DNA of 64,000 bases, taken from contig JANPWX010019090.1 in assembly GCA_024734555.1 (NCBI GenBank), forward strand, positions 336,708-400,707. Direction: 5' to 3'. The position numbers and the translations under genes were made by a program. Source of the DNA: Trochalopteron elliotii (taxonomy: Eukaryota; Chordata; Aves; Passeriformes; Leiothrichidae). Below the pieces are notes generated by a model. The model was not told the DNA's origin, searched no databases, and worked only from the letters and a program-made list of their open reading frames with translations. The stretch's first letter is position 1; every line of letters starts with the position of its first letter. Shown here piece after piece: positions 1 to 11,357 of this stretch.

Positions 1-3000
1 TGCCTGTTTTGCACATCACTCGCTATTAGGCTGTGTCTGGTTACATCACATCAGCTGACATAATGTTAACCAATGCAAGCAGATAAAATGTGACACAAAT
101 GTCATGTTGAATCAGATTTTAACAGAATTGGCAGCTTTTACACCACAGATGAAAAATACCAAGTTCAACCATCATACCTGTAGGTATTCAGGATAAAGCA
201 GTGGTAGTCACTAACTGCAAGCCGCATTTTCATATTCTAACTTATAAAATGGCCATTTTCACTCTCTGTTATGTTCCTATTCCTTCCCAAAAGTCATAAA
301 AAACCACGACAAGGACTAACCGGGACAAAGCATGCATCAGCAGGGAATTCATCCACTGAAAAATGGATAAAACTTAAAGCCTGTCTCAAAAAACCCACCA
401 AAATCAATAATAACCTTTCTATTGATTCAAACAGGAAATGGATCAAGGTGTCCATGCCTCAATAAATATTTTTACTGTACAACTAATTTCCCATTAGAAG
501 GAAAATACAGGGTTTTTTTGTAGGCCGGGGGAAAAAAAGCAGAGCAAATTTTATGTAACAGAGCAGAAGGATTACAAAAGGGGAGGCAGCACTTAGGTGA
601 TGTATCAGTGATAATACCATGTTGGGTTTTTTAATGTTTTCTTCATTTTCCACTCATACAGAAATTTTACACTGAGAAAAGAACAAGGCTGATGTTTGCA
701 CCATGACTCATGTCCATGCCCCTCCAAGCTACAGCTGGCAGAGAAAACATGGCATTGGGGCATCAGAGAGACCACTGGGTTCTTGCCCCCTCTTTACCCA
801 GCTTCTGGAGCAGAAAACAGCCCCAGGGCCTTTGGATCTCCTATACCTGTGGCTTCTAAACCAGTCTTTCCTGGGCCACATTGTGCAGGAGATACAGAGA
901 TTCCTGAGAGTCCTCTGCAGGGATCCTCCTTAGCCACAGCTGCAGCTCATATCAATTACTTTCAGCATCCTGTGGGTGTTTATCATGCAGTACCTCGGTG
1001 GGATTCTGCCTTTACAGCAGATTATTGTCAGGAGACTGGAAACTCTTGTGCCACACTAATAAGGTAATGCTCTGAAAACACAGTTGGTTAATAACTTTTA
1101 TTGCAAACAGAAGACAAATCAAAACTACAGAATTGCAGCCTGACAGGAAGAAAAGAGAAAACGGCCAGCATTGTCACTGCCTGCAGTCCTCACACATCAC
1201 CTGCTCACCAGCACACCACCTGCACGCTGCAGCAATGATCTGTAGCAGCGTGGGGAGGGCATGAGCTGGCAGAGGGATTCTGCTCCCCAAAATACATCAC
1301 CCAGATAGTTTTCTCACATGCTGATTTTCCTTCTCTCACTATATCATTTATACATCAGAAAAATTTCCCTTCCCTAGTCCGCATGTCTTATGATAAAAGG
1401 AAAAGGACAGATATCCCTGCAGGGACTGGAATGCTGAGCAGTGAGCTGAAAGTGTCTGTCAGGGATAGCAGGAATTAAAAGGGCACTGTCCAGATCATGT
1501 GGTATAAACTTTCATAACCTCCTCCTTGGTTTTGTATCCATCACATAACAATGCATCAAAAGAGGAGTTGTGTTTAGCACCCTTTGCATACCTGATCTTG
1601 CTGTGCTCTGCTGCTTCTTTTGCTATGAATCTTCCCTTTCTACTTGATGAGAACAGAGGCTCATCTCCTGCTTCTTTTTTTTCCAAGAGCTCCAATAGCT
1701 CCACTCCTCAGCCCAGTTCTGGGGGAAGAGAGCACATGCAGGGAGATGCTGGGGGCAAATGTGCCAGTTGATAATTGTTGAAGTAATGCTCCACTAAGAC
1801 TTTTAGTATATTAGACAAGGTACCTGTGCTCTTCTCCAGGCTCCCCACAGTAGCTGCTGTCAAGGCCAGGTGGCACTGAACAGAGACCCTATTGTGTAGG
1901 CCAGAATTGCCCACTGAGGGTTTGCCTTTTGTATGGAAACTCTGGGCACTTGTACAAATCAGACATTTCCAGCTTACCCTCTTGATCCTTCAGATTGTTA
2001 TTCATCATGTGCACTAGAGGAGTGCCTGCAGATGAACCCAAAGTATTAATTCAATGATGAATCCTGCAGTTTACCAGTAGGCTAAGACTCAAATTGCAAA
2101 ACAATTCATCTTCAACCCCATTCATAAGTGAGAAACTATTGGGGTTCCCAATACCTCTGAGGGTCCAACCCTTGCAGAGAAATGGCTTAAATCAATTAGC
2201 GAGATGGCATGGTTGAGTATGTCTTGAAAAATCAAAAAGGTTTAAGAAAAGAAAAAAACTGATACAAAACAAAGAACAAAGCCAAAGACAGTATAGGGAC
2301 AGGTCCCATATACCTGCTAAAACACCTCGAGAATGCTCTGAGCCCTTTTGTTCTCTCCTTTTAGTACTCAATAGTTCAGGTGGGCTATTTGGCCCCTGGC
2401 CCAATGAAATCGGCAGCAGGCTTTGAGCTACACTTTCCAAGACCAATCAATGCCTCTGTGCTGGCACTGAGCCAGTTACTGTCAGAACAGCAAAGACGTT
2501 TCTGGTCCTTTACCTTATAAGAAATACAAGGGGTGAGTCTCAAACCTTTCCCTATATGGAAAACACTTGCCCGGGTGTGGGGTGCTTTACTACAAGAAAC
2601 AGGTATCTCAAGGCTGGTAACCTTTTAGAAACAGCATGGTGACAGATTCTGCCTGACAGGTTTGATATGAATTTTGCCTGCTGCATAAATATTGATGGGC
2701 TTAATGCTCAGCATTGCAGACTTAATCTTCTTAGGAGGTATGTTTCCAGATTTGGAGCTGTGCTGACTGCAGGGTCCCGCCTCCTTCCCCAGCATCGAAG
2801 CGATGAGCTCAAGGTGCTATTTAGTCATTAGCCCTTGAATGGAAAAAGTTAATTGACAAGTGTTCACAAATGAATATTGTGTACTTGATCAGAGGAATGG
2901 TTCTCAGTCAAGTGGATTCAAGTTCGTTAAGAGCCTCTGACACATTGAAGAAGGGATGGGGAAGGCACAGAAGGGAACAAGGACCCTGTAATAGAACTGC

Positions 3001-4402
3001 TCTTGTCGTGGTGGGGGAAACAAGCCAGCCTGGCACTGCCACTGCACTTCCATATTTCCTGCAGGAAAATTTCTCACAGGAAATCTCTGTGATCAAGATG
3101 AGAAGGAAGCAAAGATAAACAGGATTTCAATGTGTTTGTTTTCAGACCTTGATCTTCTAACCAGCTCTTCAAGAAGGTCTGTGCCCATGAGGGCTCAGAA
3201 CCCATCTCCACCAGCTAGATGTGTAATTTATAACTCCCTTTCTTCAATGTCAAAGCCAACGATATAAAGGACATACAATATTGAGAAAGACCTAATATTA
3301 CTGACACCATGAAATATTAAGGAAGCAAGATAGAAAAAGAATATTAAAAAAAATGTGCATCAGTTTGCTGGTTTTTGTTTTCTGCACACCTCCCATTTGT
3401 TTATTCCACCTGTACATCCCAGTTCAACTTTAGGTAACTTGGCTGCTGAAAGTTTATTCTCACTTTTAAAATAAAGGAAGCTTTAACCTAATTGTTTAAA
3501 TTAATGAGCTGCTCTGCAAATTTTCTATTTTGAACTGGAGCCACTCTGTCGGCCCTGCCAAACCAAATTCTTTGACCCAATTTCTAAGAATAAATTTCTT
3601 CCTGAAAGCTGAAAACAGCTGCACCAATCCATATTGTCCAGCCTGCTGATTTTATAATGGAAATATGCAGAGCCCTCAGCAACAGTGATGCAAATTACTG
3701 GGGTTTTTTTGGGGTTTTTTTTGGCAAGTCTATTCTGAGATTCTGTGGTCAGTACTTACATGGCATGAGGACAAGGGAATTAACTGCACAAAGATCAGGT
3801 GATATTAGAATTTAAAAAAACCTCACTGGGAAAAAATAGAAACATTCAATATTGTATGAAGCATAGATGTGCCATTGGTTAAAGAGCTGGAATGATTTTT
3901 TTTTACTTTTACACTGACAAATGGATACAAGGGAAATGAAAGGATTTTGTGCTATTAGCTAATATTCTCTTAAAAAATCATAATCAAATCTCTACAATCA
4001 AACCTTTAAATGTGTATTCTATAGAATGAAATATCTGGGTATCATAAATTAACTGCCAGTTACCTGCAACCATGCAGATCATTTCCCCTTGCTTCTCCTT
4101 TCTCTTTAGGCTGCACACCCATATCAGGGAGTATATCTTACTGTCACCTCCTGCCTACACCATAAATCAGAGGCAGTTTTGCTGCTGAGCTGCTATGCTG
4201 AAGTCCTGGGTGTATTAATAAATATAAACTGCATAGCAGCTGAATGCTGTAATCCTGATAGGGCTCTGAGGAGGCTGCCACCAGTAACCTGGCAGCAATT
4301 GTACCCTGGCACCCAGGATTTGTATTTCTGCTTTTTCACTGGCTAGAGCAAGACTTCTGTTTGCTTCAGCTAATGTAGATTGCACCCCTTTGCTTGGAAC
4401 AC
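1..4402. other. Single-copy non-coding DNA
   Basis: I see no gene here. Open frames are short, lack domain signatures and occur on both strands at chance frequency. The composition is AT-rich and typical of avian intergenic or intronic sequence, with short T and A runs (for example near 3705-3722 and 3895-3905). No inverted-end LTR, tRNA or CpG island is apparent. Confidence 0.7.
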
Positions 4403-4793
4403 AAGCCCTATGAAGAATGACTGAGGGAACTGGGGTTGTTTAGCCTGGAGAAGAGAAGACTCAGAGGTGACCTTATCACTCTCTACAGCTTCCTGAAGGG
4501 TGATTGTAGTCAGGTGGGAGTTGGTCTCTTTCTTCAGGCAGCAACTAACAGAATGAGAGGACACGGTCTTAAGCTGTGCCAAGGGAAATATAGACTAGAT
4601 ATCAGGAAAATGTTTTTTACGGAAAGGGTAATAAAGTATTGGAATGGTCTACCTGGGGAGGTGGTGGATTCACCATCTCTGGATGTGTTTAAGAAAAGAC
4701 TAGATGTGGCACTTGGTGCCATGGTTTAGTTGAGGTTAGAGTTGGGTTGGACTTGATCTCAGAGGTCTCTTCCAACCTAATGATTCTGATTCT
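4403..4793 (+). mobile_element. CR1 LINE 3' fragment
   Basis: This is a 5'-truncated copy of a chicken repeat 1 (CR1) non-LTR retrotransposon in sense orientation. It shows the family's conserved 3' part: a purine-rich block about leading off the element ('gggttgtttagcctggagaag'-like), the C-terminal tail of the ORF2 reverse transcriptase, the phrase 'gttggacttgatctcagagg' and a short octamer-type repeat ending (tgattctgattct). About 97 codons at 4436-4729 remain open, which matches the extreme C-terminus of ORF2 and suggests moderate age. CR1 copies are normally truncated at the 5' end like this. CR1 is the dominant LINE of birds, so this supports an avian source. Confidence 0.93.
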
Positions 4794-6155
4794 TGTACTG
4801 CAGGTGCAGCAGAAGGTCCTGTCAAATAAATATTTCACTTTCATACAAAGTCTGAGGACATAGTCCAACCACTGCCATCTCCATGGCTTCTCCTTACTCT
4901 TTTGGAAAGAGCAGCACTGGTTTAGCACCCTGTGTCATCTCAACCTTGGGAAATATAAACATATTTGTGCAGAACAGGCCTATTAGCTAAACCTCTGCTG
5001 CAGGGCACAGCTGAGGTGATCCATTGAATTTTATCTGCATCTCCTCAAAAGCCTCTGGGAAGCTTCAGGAAACAAATAATGTAAGGGCACCAAGCACTGA
5101 ACCCAGTCCCTTGATGTTTTGAGTTCAACCACTTTGCTTTTAGCCTCATCACTCGGTGAAGAGGAGGGAAGTAGTGTTAGCAAAGTTTGCCTTGCAGTGG
5201 GGTGAGAGCACAGAGAGTCAGGGGAGGGGTGCAGGGAAATGCTCCAATGCCTGAACACTCCTCAGCAACATCCCTGTTGTTCTTCTGGCTCCTCAGGAGC
5301 CTGGACCCCTCCCAGGTCTGTGAGTGAAGCAAGACTTGTACAGAACCCGGCAGAGCAAGAGCACTGTCAGGGCAAACCACATGAGACAGCCAGGAGAGGA
5401 GAGGATTTGAGGCATCCAGATGATCTGGGATGTGGCTTTGCTTCTCTACCCTTGCTGGAGTAACCGTGAGTATCAGTGGAGAAGAAAACCATGGCAACAG
5501 AAAGTTCATATGTTAATTTATTGCCATCGAGATATTTTCCAAGTGCCAATTCCCTGGGAAAAATGCATTTTTCATCAGTACTGCACAGAAATTAGCATCA
5601 GAAGAATTAATGCACTTAACTGTCAAAGAACACTGAGAAATGTGCATGAGACATGAAGACAACTGTATTTATGTGTCCCTTCAACCTATAGCAAACACCA
5701 GCTAACTGGATAAATGTCACTGCAAGTTTGAATCATGACTTGGTGTCATTTTAAATTCAAGTGAATCAAGGATTTGCTTTATTTAGCTAACATTGGAAGT
5801 TGCATAATGAATAAAGGGCACAAGCTCCTTGTTAGTGTTGCAAATCTTTCAGCCTTTAACCTAGAAAAAGGTGAAGGCATTTCCAAAACAGGTCAGGTCA
5901 AAGGCTAATCTGGCTGGTTTGTACCCAGAGGAGGTGTGTAGCAGACATGGGACCTGTCAGATCCTTTAGGTCCTTGGGACTTCGGCCATCTCCTCCTCCT
6001 CACTTTTCCTCCCCCATCTAAGCCAGGAGACTCTGCAGTCCACTGGCCTTGCTGTGCAAGTGCCTCTCAGCCAGGAGAGCACTCATGGAGCACATTCAGC
6101 CAGACATCTGCTGTTTCACAAAGCAGCAGCACAGAAAATCTGTGGGTGGCTATAG
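4794..6155. other. Single-copy non-coding DNA
   Basis: No gene or repeat signature is recognised. Short open frames around 5031-5656 overlap on both strands and show no protein-like motif, so I treat them as chance. Confidence 0.65.
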
Positions 6156-6160
6156 GAGAT

Positions 6161-7447
6161 TGTCCTGGGGTGACTTTTTGATGCTTGTATCCCCAACTGT
6201 CTGTTCTGTTTATGCTGTATGTTAAGTTCTGTACCTTTTAAGACTAAGTAACCCCTGATAAGTAACAGCTGTGTTAATTAACCAATATAGCCTTGCCCCT
6301 GATGAGTAACAGCTATATCCAATAAGGATGAGTGAGATAAAAGAGGGGGTTAGCTGGTAAGGGGAGGATCATCATGGAACAGCAACCTTGAGGAGCATGA
6401 AGCAGAGACTCATGAAGCAGGATCCTGGAGAGAGAGAATCACTGCTGCGAGACTAGTTCCAAGAGCGAAGGGGAAGAAAGAAGAGGCGTGGAGTTTGTTT
6501 TGAAAACAGCATTCACTCCTCTGCATTCCTGCTCCTGGACTGTGCTCGTCTTAAGCACAGACAAGCAGCGGCACAGAGACCTGCTTTGCTCTTAGCTAGT
6601 TTTAGCTAGCTGAGGCAGAGAAGCCCTCTGGACTGTTTTATTTCCTCGGGACTGTTTAAACCTGCTCCAGACTGAAAAACCCAGAGGAGCACCGGGAGCT
6701 CGCACCTGTGGCCCACCGGGGCCTGGACCTCCAGAGAGACTGATAACAGATGGAGCAAGCTGAGCTACCCACGGCCAGGACTTTCTGAATTTACCATCTC
6801 ACTTCAGAACAATGAAAGGTTTTATTGTTTCATATTATTCATTCTTTATGCTTGTGGGCACTTTGTTTATTAAATAAATAGGTTTTTTCCACTTTTCTCT
6901 GAGGAAGTTCTTTTGCCGGACTGGTTGGGGGGAGGTGTAGCAGAATTTCTTAGAGAACAAGGGCATGATCTATATTTGAAGTGAAGTTTGAACTGCCCTA
7001 GCCTGGGCCTTGCTCCGAGGGCTGTGAAGCCTGTGACGCAGTTAGAAATTAGCCTGTGAAACTTGTGGCGCAGTTGAAATTAGATGTTAAGGTGTTAACG
7101 AGGGACAATGGGTTTTCTAGAGGTTAATAAGTACAGTTATTAGTGTAAACACTTTAGCCACCTTAAGGACGAGTTAAACAATGTTTGTTTACATTTTCCC
7201 TGTGCTGTATGCCAATGAGAATGTAACTGCCATTGTAAACTATATAGAAGTGTATATAACCTGCCATTTTAGACTAAATAAACGGAGAACGTAGCATTGA
7301 CCACATTGGTTGGATCTGCGCTTGCTCTCGTCCAACTTCCCATTATTTTAAAGGGTTTCCCTCGCTTTAGGGAGGGGCTGTTTGGGTTTGCTTCCCAGAG
7401 GGACCCCATTCAGGGGTTCTCTGACAAATTTGCCCTAAGCCAGGACA
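6161..7447 (+). mobile_element. Solo ERVL-type LTR with nested insertion
   Basis: A solo LTR of the same family as the LTRs of ERV-c. It starts TGTCCTGGGGTGAC and ends CCTAAGCCAGGACA, and it is flanked by a perfect 5-bp duplication, gagat (6156-6160 and 7448-7452), the duplication length usual for ERVL. The U3 part, the 'cctgctccagactg' block and the polyadenylation region 'ttaaataaatagg' near 6870 all match the ERV-c LTR read on the opposite strand, so sense is plus. The element is interrupted at 6936-7369 by a second solo LTR; without it the outer LTR is about 850 bp. Solo LTRs arise by recombination between the two LTRs of a provirus. Confidence 0.9.
6936..7369 (+). mobile_element. Nested solo LTR, avian-leukosis-like (class II)
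   Basis: A 434-bp LTR inserted in the ERVL LTR. It begins TGTAGCAG, ends gcttta and is flanked by a 6-bp duplication, gggagg (6930-6935 and 7370-7375). It has a CCAAT box near 7211, TATA-like sequence at 7253-7259 and a polyadenylation signal AATAAA at 7277-7282. The stretch after it, including 'accacattggt', resembles the R-U5 of alpharetroviral (avian leukosis type) LTRs, whose 6-bp duplication also fits. The final CA of the LTR reads TA, which a single transition would explain. The family assignment is from recalled similarity; the insertion itself is seen directly. Confidence 0.82.
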
Positions 7448-7452
7448 GAGAT

Positions 7453-8157
7453 CCAGGGGTTTGTGTGCTGGGCTGAGTGCCTCCAAACCCACTCTAACAC
7501 TGTTCCTTGGCTTATCTCCAAGGTTACCTCCTGCTACCCCACACTCCCAACAGCACTTCTCCACACGGTTTTGATATCTCCCTTCCTTCCATATCACAGC
7601 CTGCTAATTTGAAGTGCTAGAGAACAAGCAACCAGCTTGCCAGAGCATTTCTGGGCTTTTCATCCTTCTCTCAAGAGAGTCCACTTCTTGGTTTTGGCCC
7701 ACAGAAAAAGAGACAAACCTTTTTTCCCCAGATCTAATTCATTAAATACACAACACACAAGCTACAATTAGGATGACTACAAATAGCATTGTTACATTTC
7801 TATTAATGTTTTTGAAGGAATATCAATCTTTGCCTCTTTTTTAAAAAATATACTGCTTTGCTAACAGACAGGACTGTCTACTGTCAGATATGCACTGCAG
7901 AACAAAGTCCTGGGTTTGATTTCAGGACCTACAGAGACTTTAGGAAACTTGGTTTGTGATGGGCTTGTTTGTCCATCTGAAGCAACTGCTCATTCATATG
8001 TTTCTAGAAGATGGTTTTTCCAGACCTGGCCCCAGACTTCCCCCTCCAAATGATTAAACACTTTGCTTACACTGAAGGCAGTATAGCTGATATGCATTCT
8101 GTCTCTTAGCCTGTAAGCTTGTAACAAACTGACCACTTTATTCAGCCTCTTGATTTT
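7453..8157. other. Single-copy non-coding DNA
   Basis: I see no coding or repeat signal in this interval between two solo LTRs. Confidence 0.6.
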
Positions 8158-8162
8158 AACAG

Positions 8163-8899
8163 TGTCTTGGTTTGGGAAGATAGGTATCTGCCAGGGAAAG
8201 CTGGAGTTTCCCTTGGAATGGAGAATGTAAACTCCCCGCCTTCTAAATTATTATAATTTTGCAATTAAGGGGGCTTTCAGAGAAAAATATGGGAATAGGA
8301 ATAACAGTTCTTTACTAGAAATATTAAGAATACAAATGTAGTAGTACAAAAAACAAGCAAACAAAACAAACAAAAAATCCTAGAAACCCTGATAGAGTCA
8401 GAAATACAACCTGACACCCTGTTGGTCAGGGTGTTGGAAGCAGTCCAAAGTAAGCCCTCCTGGAGTGGCAGATGTAGTTCTGTTGGAGTAGAGATGGTCC
8501 TGTAGAAAAGAGTCCAGTAATGGCAAGATGGGTCCAATCTTCCTTTGGGAATCCAGTGGGAACACTGGATATCTGATGTCCCTACATCTCAGTTTTTATC
8601 TAGGTAGGAACGGTTTGGCTCCCCCCACTGGGTGGAGCATCTCACAATGGGATGATGTAATGTGTCATGTCATTGGTGAGCCTTAAGGGCCCATTACCAG
8701 AAGATATCCCCCAGAGTGTGAACGGGTCATGGAAGGGAGATAAGGAACAATGCCCCATTTGGTTTTAACAGCTGGCCCATTATCAGAAGGCACCCGCTTC
8801 CCTCCCCCCTGGAGTTACAAGAGATAAAGAAAACAACTCTCCAACCAGTTTCAACAGATGGAATAGAATAAACATTTTTTGGTTACATAACCCAAGACA
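8163..8899 (-). mobile_element. Solo LTR, TGTCTTGG family
   Basis: A 737-bp solo LTR starting tgtcttggtttggg and ending acccaagaca on the plus text, flanked by a perfect 5-bp duplication aacag (8158-8162 and 8900-8904). Blocks such as 'gggaatccagtggg' and 'tggagcatctcacaatgggat' recur in the solo LTR at 41327-41859, so both belong to one family. Strand is inferred by analogy with ERVL LTRs, whose sense 3' end reads CCTAAACCAGGACA; here the reverse complement ends CCAAACCAAGACA. The duplication length and ends suggest an ERVL relative. Confidence 0.85.
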
Positions 8900-8904
8900 A
8901 ACAG

Positions 8905-10268
8905 GGAACATTATTTAGTGCCACGTGCAAATTGGCATCTTAACTGTAAGGAAAAAAGCGACTGATTCATTGTTCAGCTGATGGGAGGAATTACCTTCAT
9001 CACTGTGTGATTCATCTTGATTCATCCTACACCAAGAATCATGAAGGAATTATTTAAAGCCTACTCAATATATTATAAGCTCTAAGTGGGAAAGCCTGTG
9101 CTTAGTACACATTGCTAATGGACAAAAGCAAAGTGTGGGACTATCCTGTTGCAGAGGAGCAATACTGCAAAGATAGAAGCATGGTTACAGAAATAGATGA
9201 TTTTCTCCCACCCATGGTTCCCTGTGGAAAGCTGACTCTCAGAGGACAAGGTAGAAAAAGAAACAGTAGAGAAAAGGCATAAAAAAAATATTGTAGGCAA
9301 AGCAAGATCTGTGCAGGGAAAGAGTGACAAAAATTGAACTGCTACATATACTGATGAGACAAATAGGACATGGTAGAGCATCCTAAATCAGTGCAAAGCC
9401 TGGTGCTTGCCTGCTTGCACATGAGATAAACAGAGGACAGGTGACAAAAAGGGAAAACACACGAGCTGGAAGAAAATATGCGGGGAAAGGAGTTAGGAAA
9501 GCAGCAACACAAAGCAGATACTCCAGGACTCAGTAACACTGAAAGATAGGGATAATGAGAAACACAGCCAGGAAAATGACTCAAAGACCAAAAGGATTCA
9601 GGTTCCCTGATGGGGTGGGGTAGTAGGGGTGGCCTTGTAGACAAATTGCAGAGTATTTATCTGCCACAAAACAGTTTCTTTCAGGATCCTGCTCTGGCCT
9701 AGACAAAGGGCTGCATGAGACAAAAAGGCAGTGGATATTGTTCCCATGGCACAGCTTTAGCATGTCCAGAAACAGAGGGGTTTCTAACCCTGACCTAGCA
9801 CAGACAAGAAAGCCCTGCTGTGGTGTCAGGGGGACACAGGCAGGGCAGCCCTGCAGACCAGGACCAGGTTATGGATTCACTAAGTGAACACTGAAACACT
9901 GTAATTGCCATCTGGGCTGCATTATTGCAATATGGGGTTTTAATGGAGAGTTAAGAGCAGTGCTGACCTTTAAATACTCTAAGTATTTTAAAGCTGTACT
10001 AGAAGATTTTACACCAATTATTTATTAGCATTATAAGTAAATGAGTAATTATCATTCATGAATTCTGTAACAGTCAATTTGTTTCTCTGCACAGAGCCTT
10101 GAAGTGCCTATTTCACAATTTCTTAGAGATGTAACCATAGGAACTAAGTGGTTGCCAACATAAACCCTCACAATTAATAACGATAAGCTTTCACCCTATT
10201 GAGTGATAGTGAAATGTATACAGAGCTGATGAAATGCACCTCAAGGGCCATGGGACCCTGAAGGGAGA
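8905..10268. other. Single-copy non-coding DNA
   Basis: No gene is recognised. The stretch 9115-9780 is purine-rich on the plus strand and therefore gives overlapping open frames on the minus strand. These are Ser/Leu/Cys-rich without motif, and I regard them as chance. Confidence 0.6.
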
Positions 10269-10602
10269 TGTTGCAATTGTACACCACAATGACACAAAGA
10301 CTCCGACTTCAGAAGGCTGAAAGAGTGATTGATTTATTTCCGGGAACGTTTCCCTTTTTATAGTATTCTACGCAGACCAATTCGATTGGTGACAAGAAGA
10401 CAAACCTCTTCAATCACATTGGTCAGACCAGAGGGACATCAAGAGAAGCCCCTCCTAGGTAAACATATGTAACATTCTTGCTGTTACCAAAACATGTCTC
10501 TTGTTTACAGAAAGTTCCCTGGGAAAGGAATTTCAGAAACCAAAACATGTCAGGCATGAACCAGGGCTACAGGCAGAGGCACATCTAGTGGCTGTTGCAA
10601 CA
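10269..10602 (-). mobile_element. Short solo LTR, TGTTGCAA ends
   Basis: A 334-bp LTR with inverted ends TGTTGCAA and TTGCAACA. Read on the minus strand it has a TATA-like box (reverse complement of 10366-10375), a polyadenylation signal AATAAA (10333-10338 reversed) about 30 bp downstream, and a compact R-U5 ending in ttgcaaca. Layout and size fit a class II avian LTR. I could not find a matching target duplication on both sides, so the boundaries rest on the inverted ends alone. Confidence 0.7.
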
Positions 10603-10828
10603 CTCATATGCTGCCTCAGTGTGTGCATTGGCTCAGCCGTGCATTTTTGAAACTCACACACAGAGAAGCATGCTGTAAAATGGAAGACCAAGAAGGCAGA
10701 TTTTCTGCCCTGGCAAGCAGAGATCCCTCTGAGCTGTAATAGAGAGCAAAGACAGTGCCCTTAATCCACTCCCTGAGCATCACAGAGGAATGGGAAATGG
10801 CAATGGAGAGGAGCCACAATTCCTCAGG

Positions 10829-11351
10829 TGTAGTTTGTTTGAGTTTTATGGTTACTGGACTCTTCTGTATCTCCTTGTTTTGTCTGAGTTAATGGTTTTG
10901 TCCCAAAAGTTGTTTTCTCCCCCTGAGCTCTCAGTTATACCTACCTCAACCCCTTTTTCCTGAATGTTCTAAGTCAATCTTTCACTGGACCAATCCCTGT
11001 CAAAACCTGTTTTGGGGATTCCCCTAATCCACAATGCACCATTCGTCTGTATAATTTGTTTTCTTTCCACTGGTTTCCTATTAGTTCCTAGAGTATGAAA
11101 CTCTCCCTTGTTCTCCTCCCACACCCTCTCCCTATTGGTCAAAAGTTGCTACCTACCCCTTGAATCCCCCCCATTTATAACCTGCTGTGCCCCATGCTCG
11201 GAGTCTGTCAGTCACTGGCTGTTCAGGAGAATAAACCCTTCTGGATCACATACAGAGGACCTCCCTCTCATTCCTTGCCCCCAACCTGCGTCGATCTAAA
11301 GACCTCCATGCCCTAGAGCAAAGTGCTCTAAGCCATGTATCCTGTTGGCCA
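10829..11351 (+). mobile_element. Solo LTR with 6-bp duplication (class II type)
   Basis: A 523-bp element starting TGTAGTTTG and ending ttggcca, flanked by a perfect 6-bp duplication ctcagg (10823-10828 and 11352-11357). A TATA-like 'tttataa' lies near 11173 and AATAAA at 11230-11235, both on the plus strand, followed by a roughly 110-bp U5. A 6-bp duplication is typical of betaretrovirus- and alpharetrovirus-like (ERVK, class II) elements. Open frames inside it are incidental. Confidence 0.82.
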
Positions 11352-11357
11352 CTCAGG

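Noticed and set aside
2192..2446. 84-codon minus-strand frame with a hydrophobic C-terminus
   Set aside because: Isolated, in non-coding AT-rich DNA, with no promoter or homologue that I recognise.
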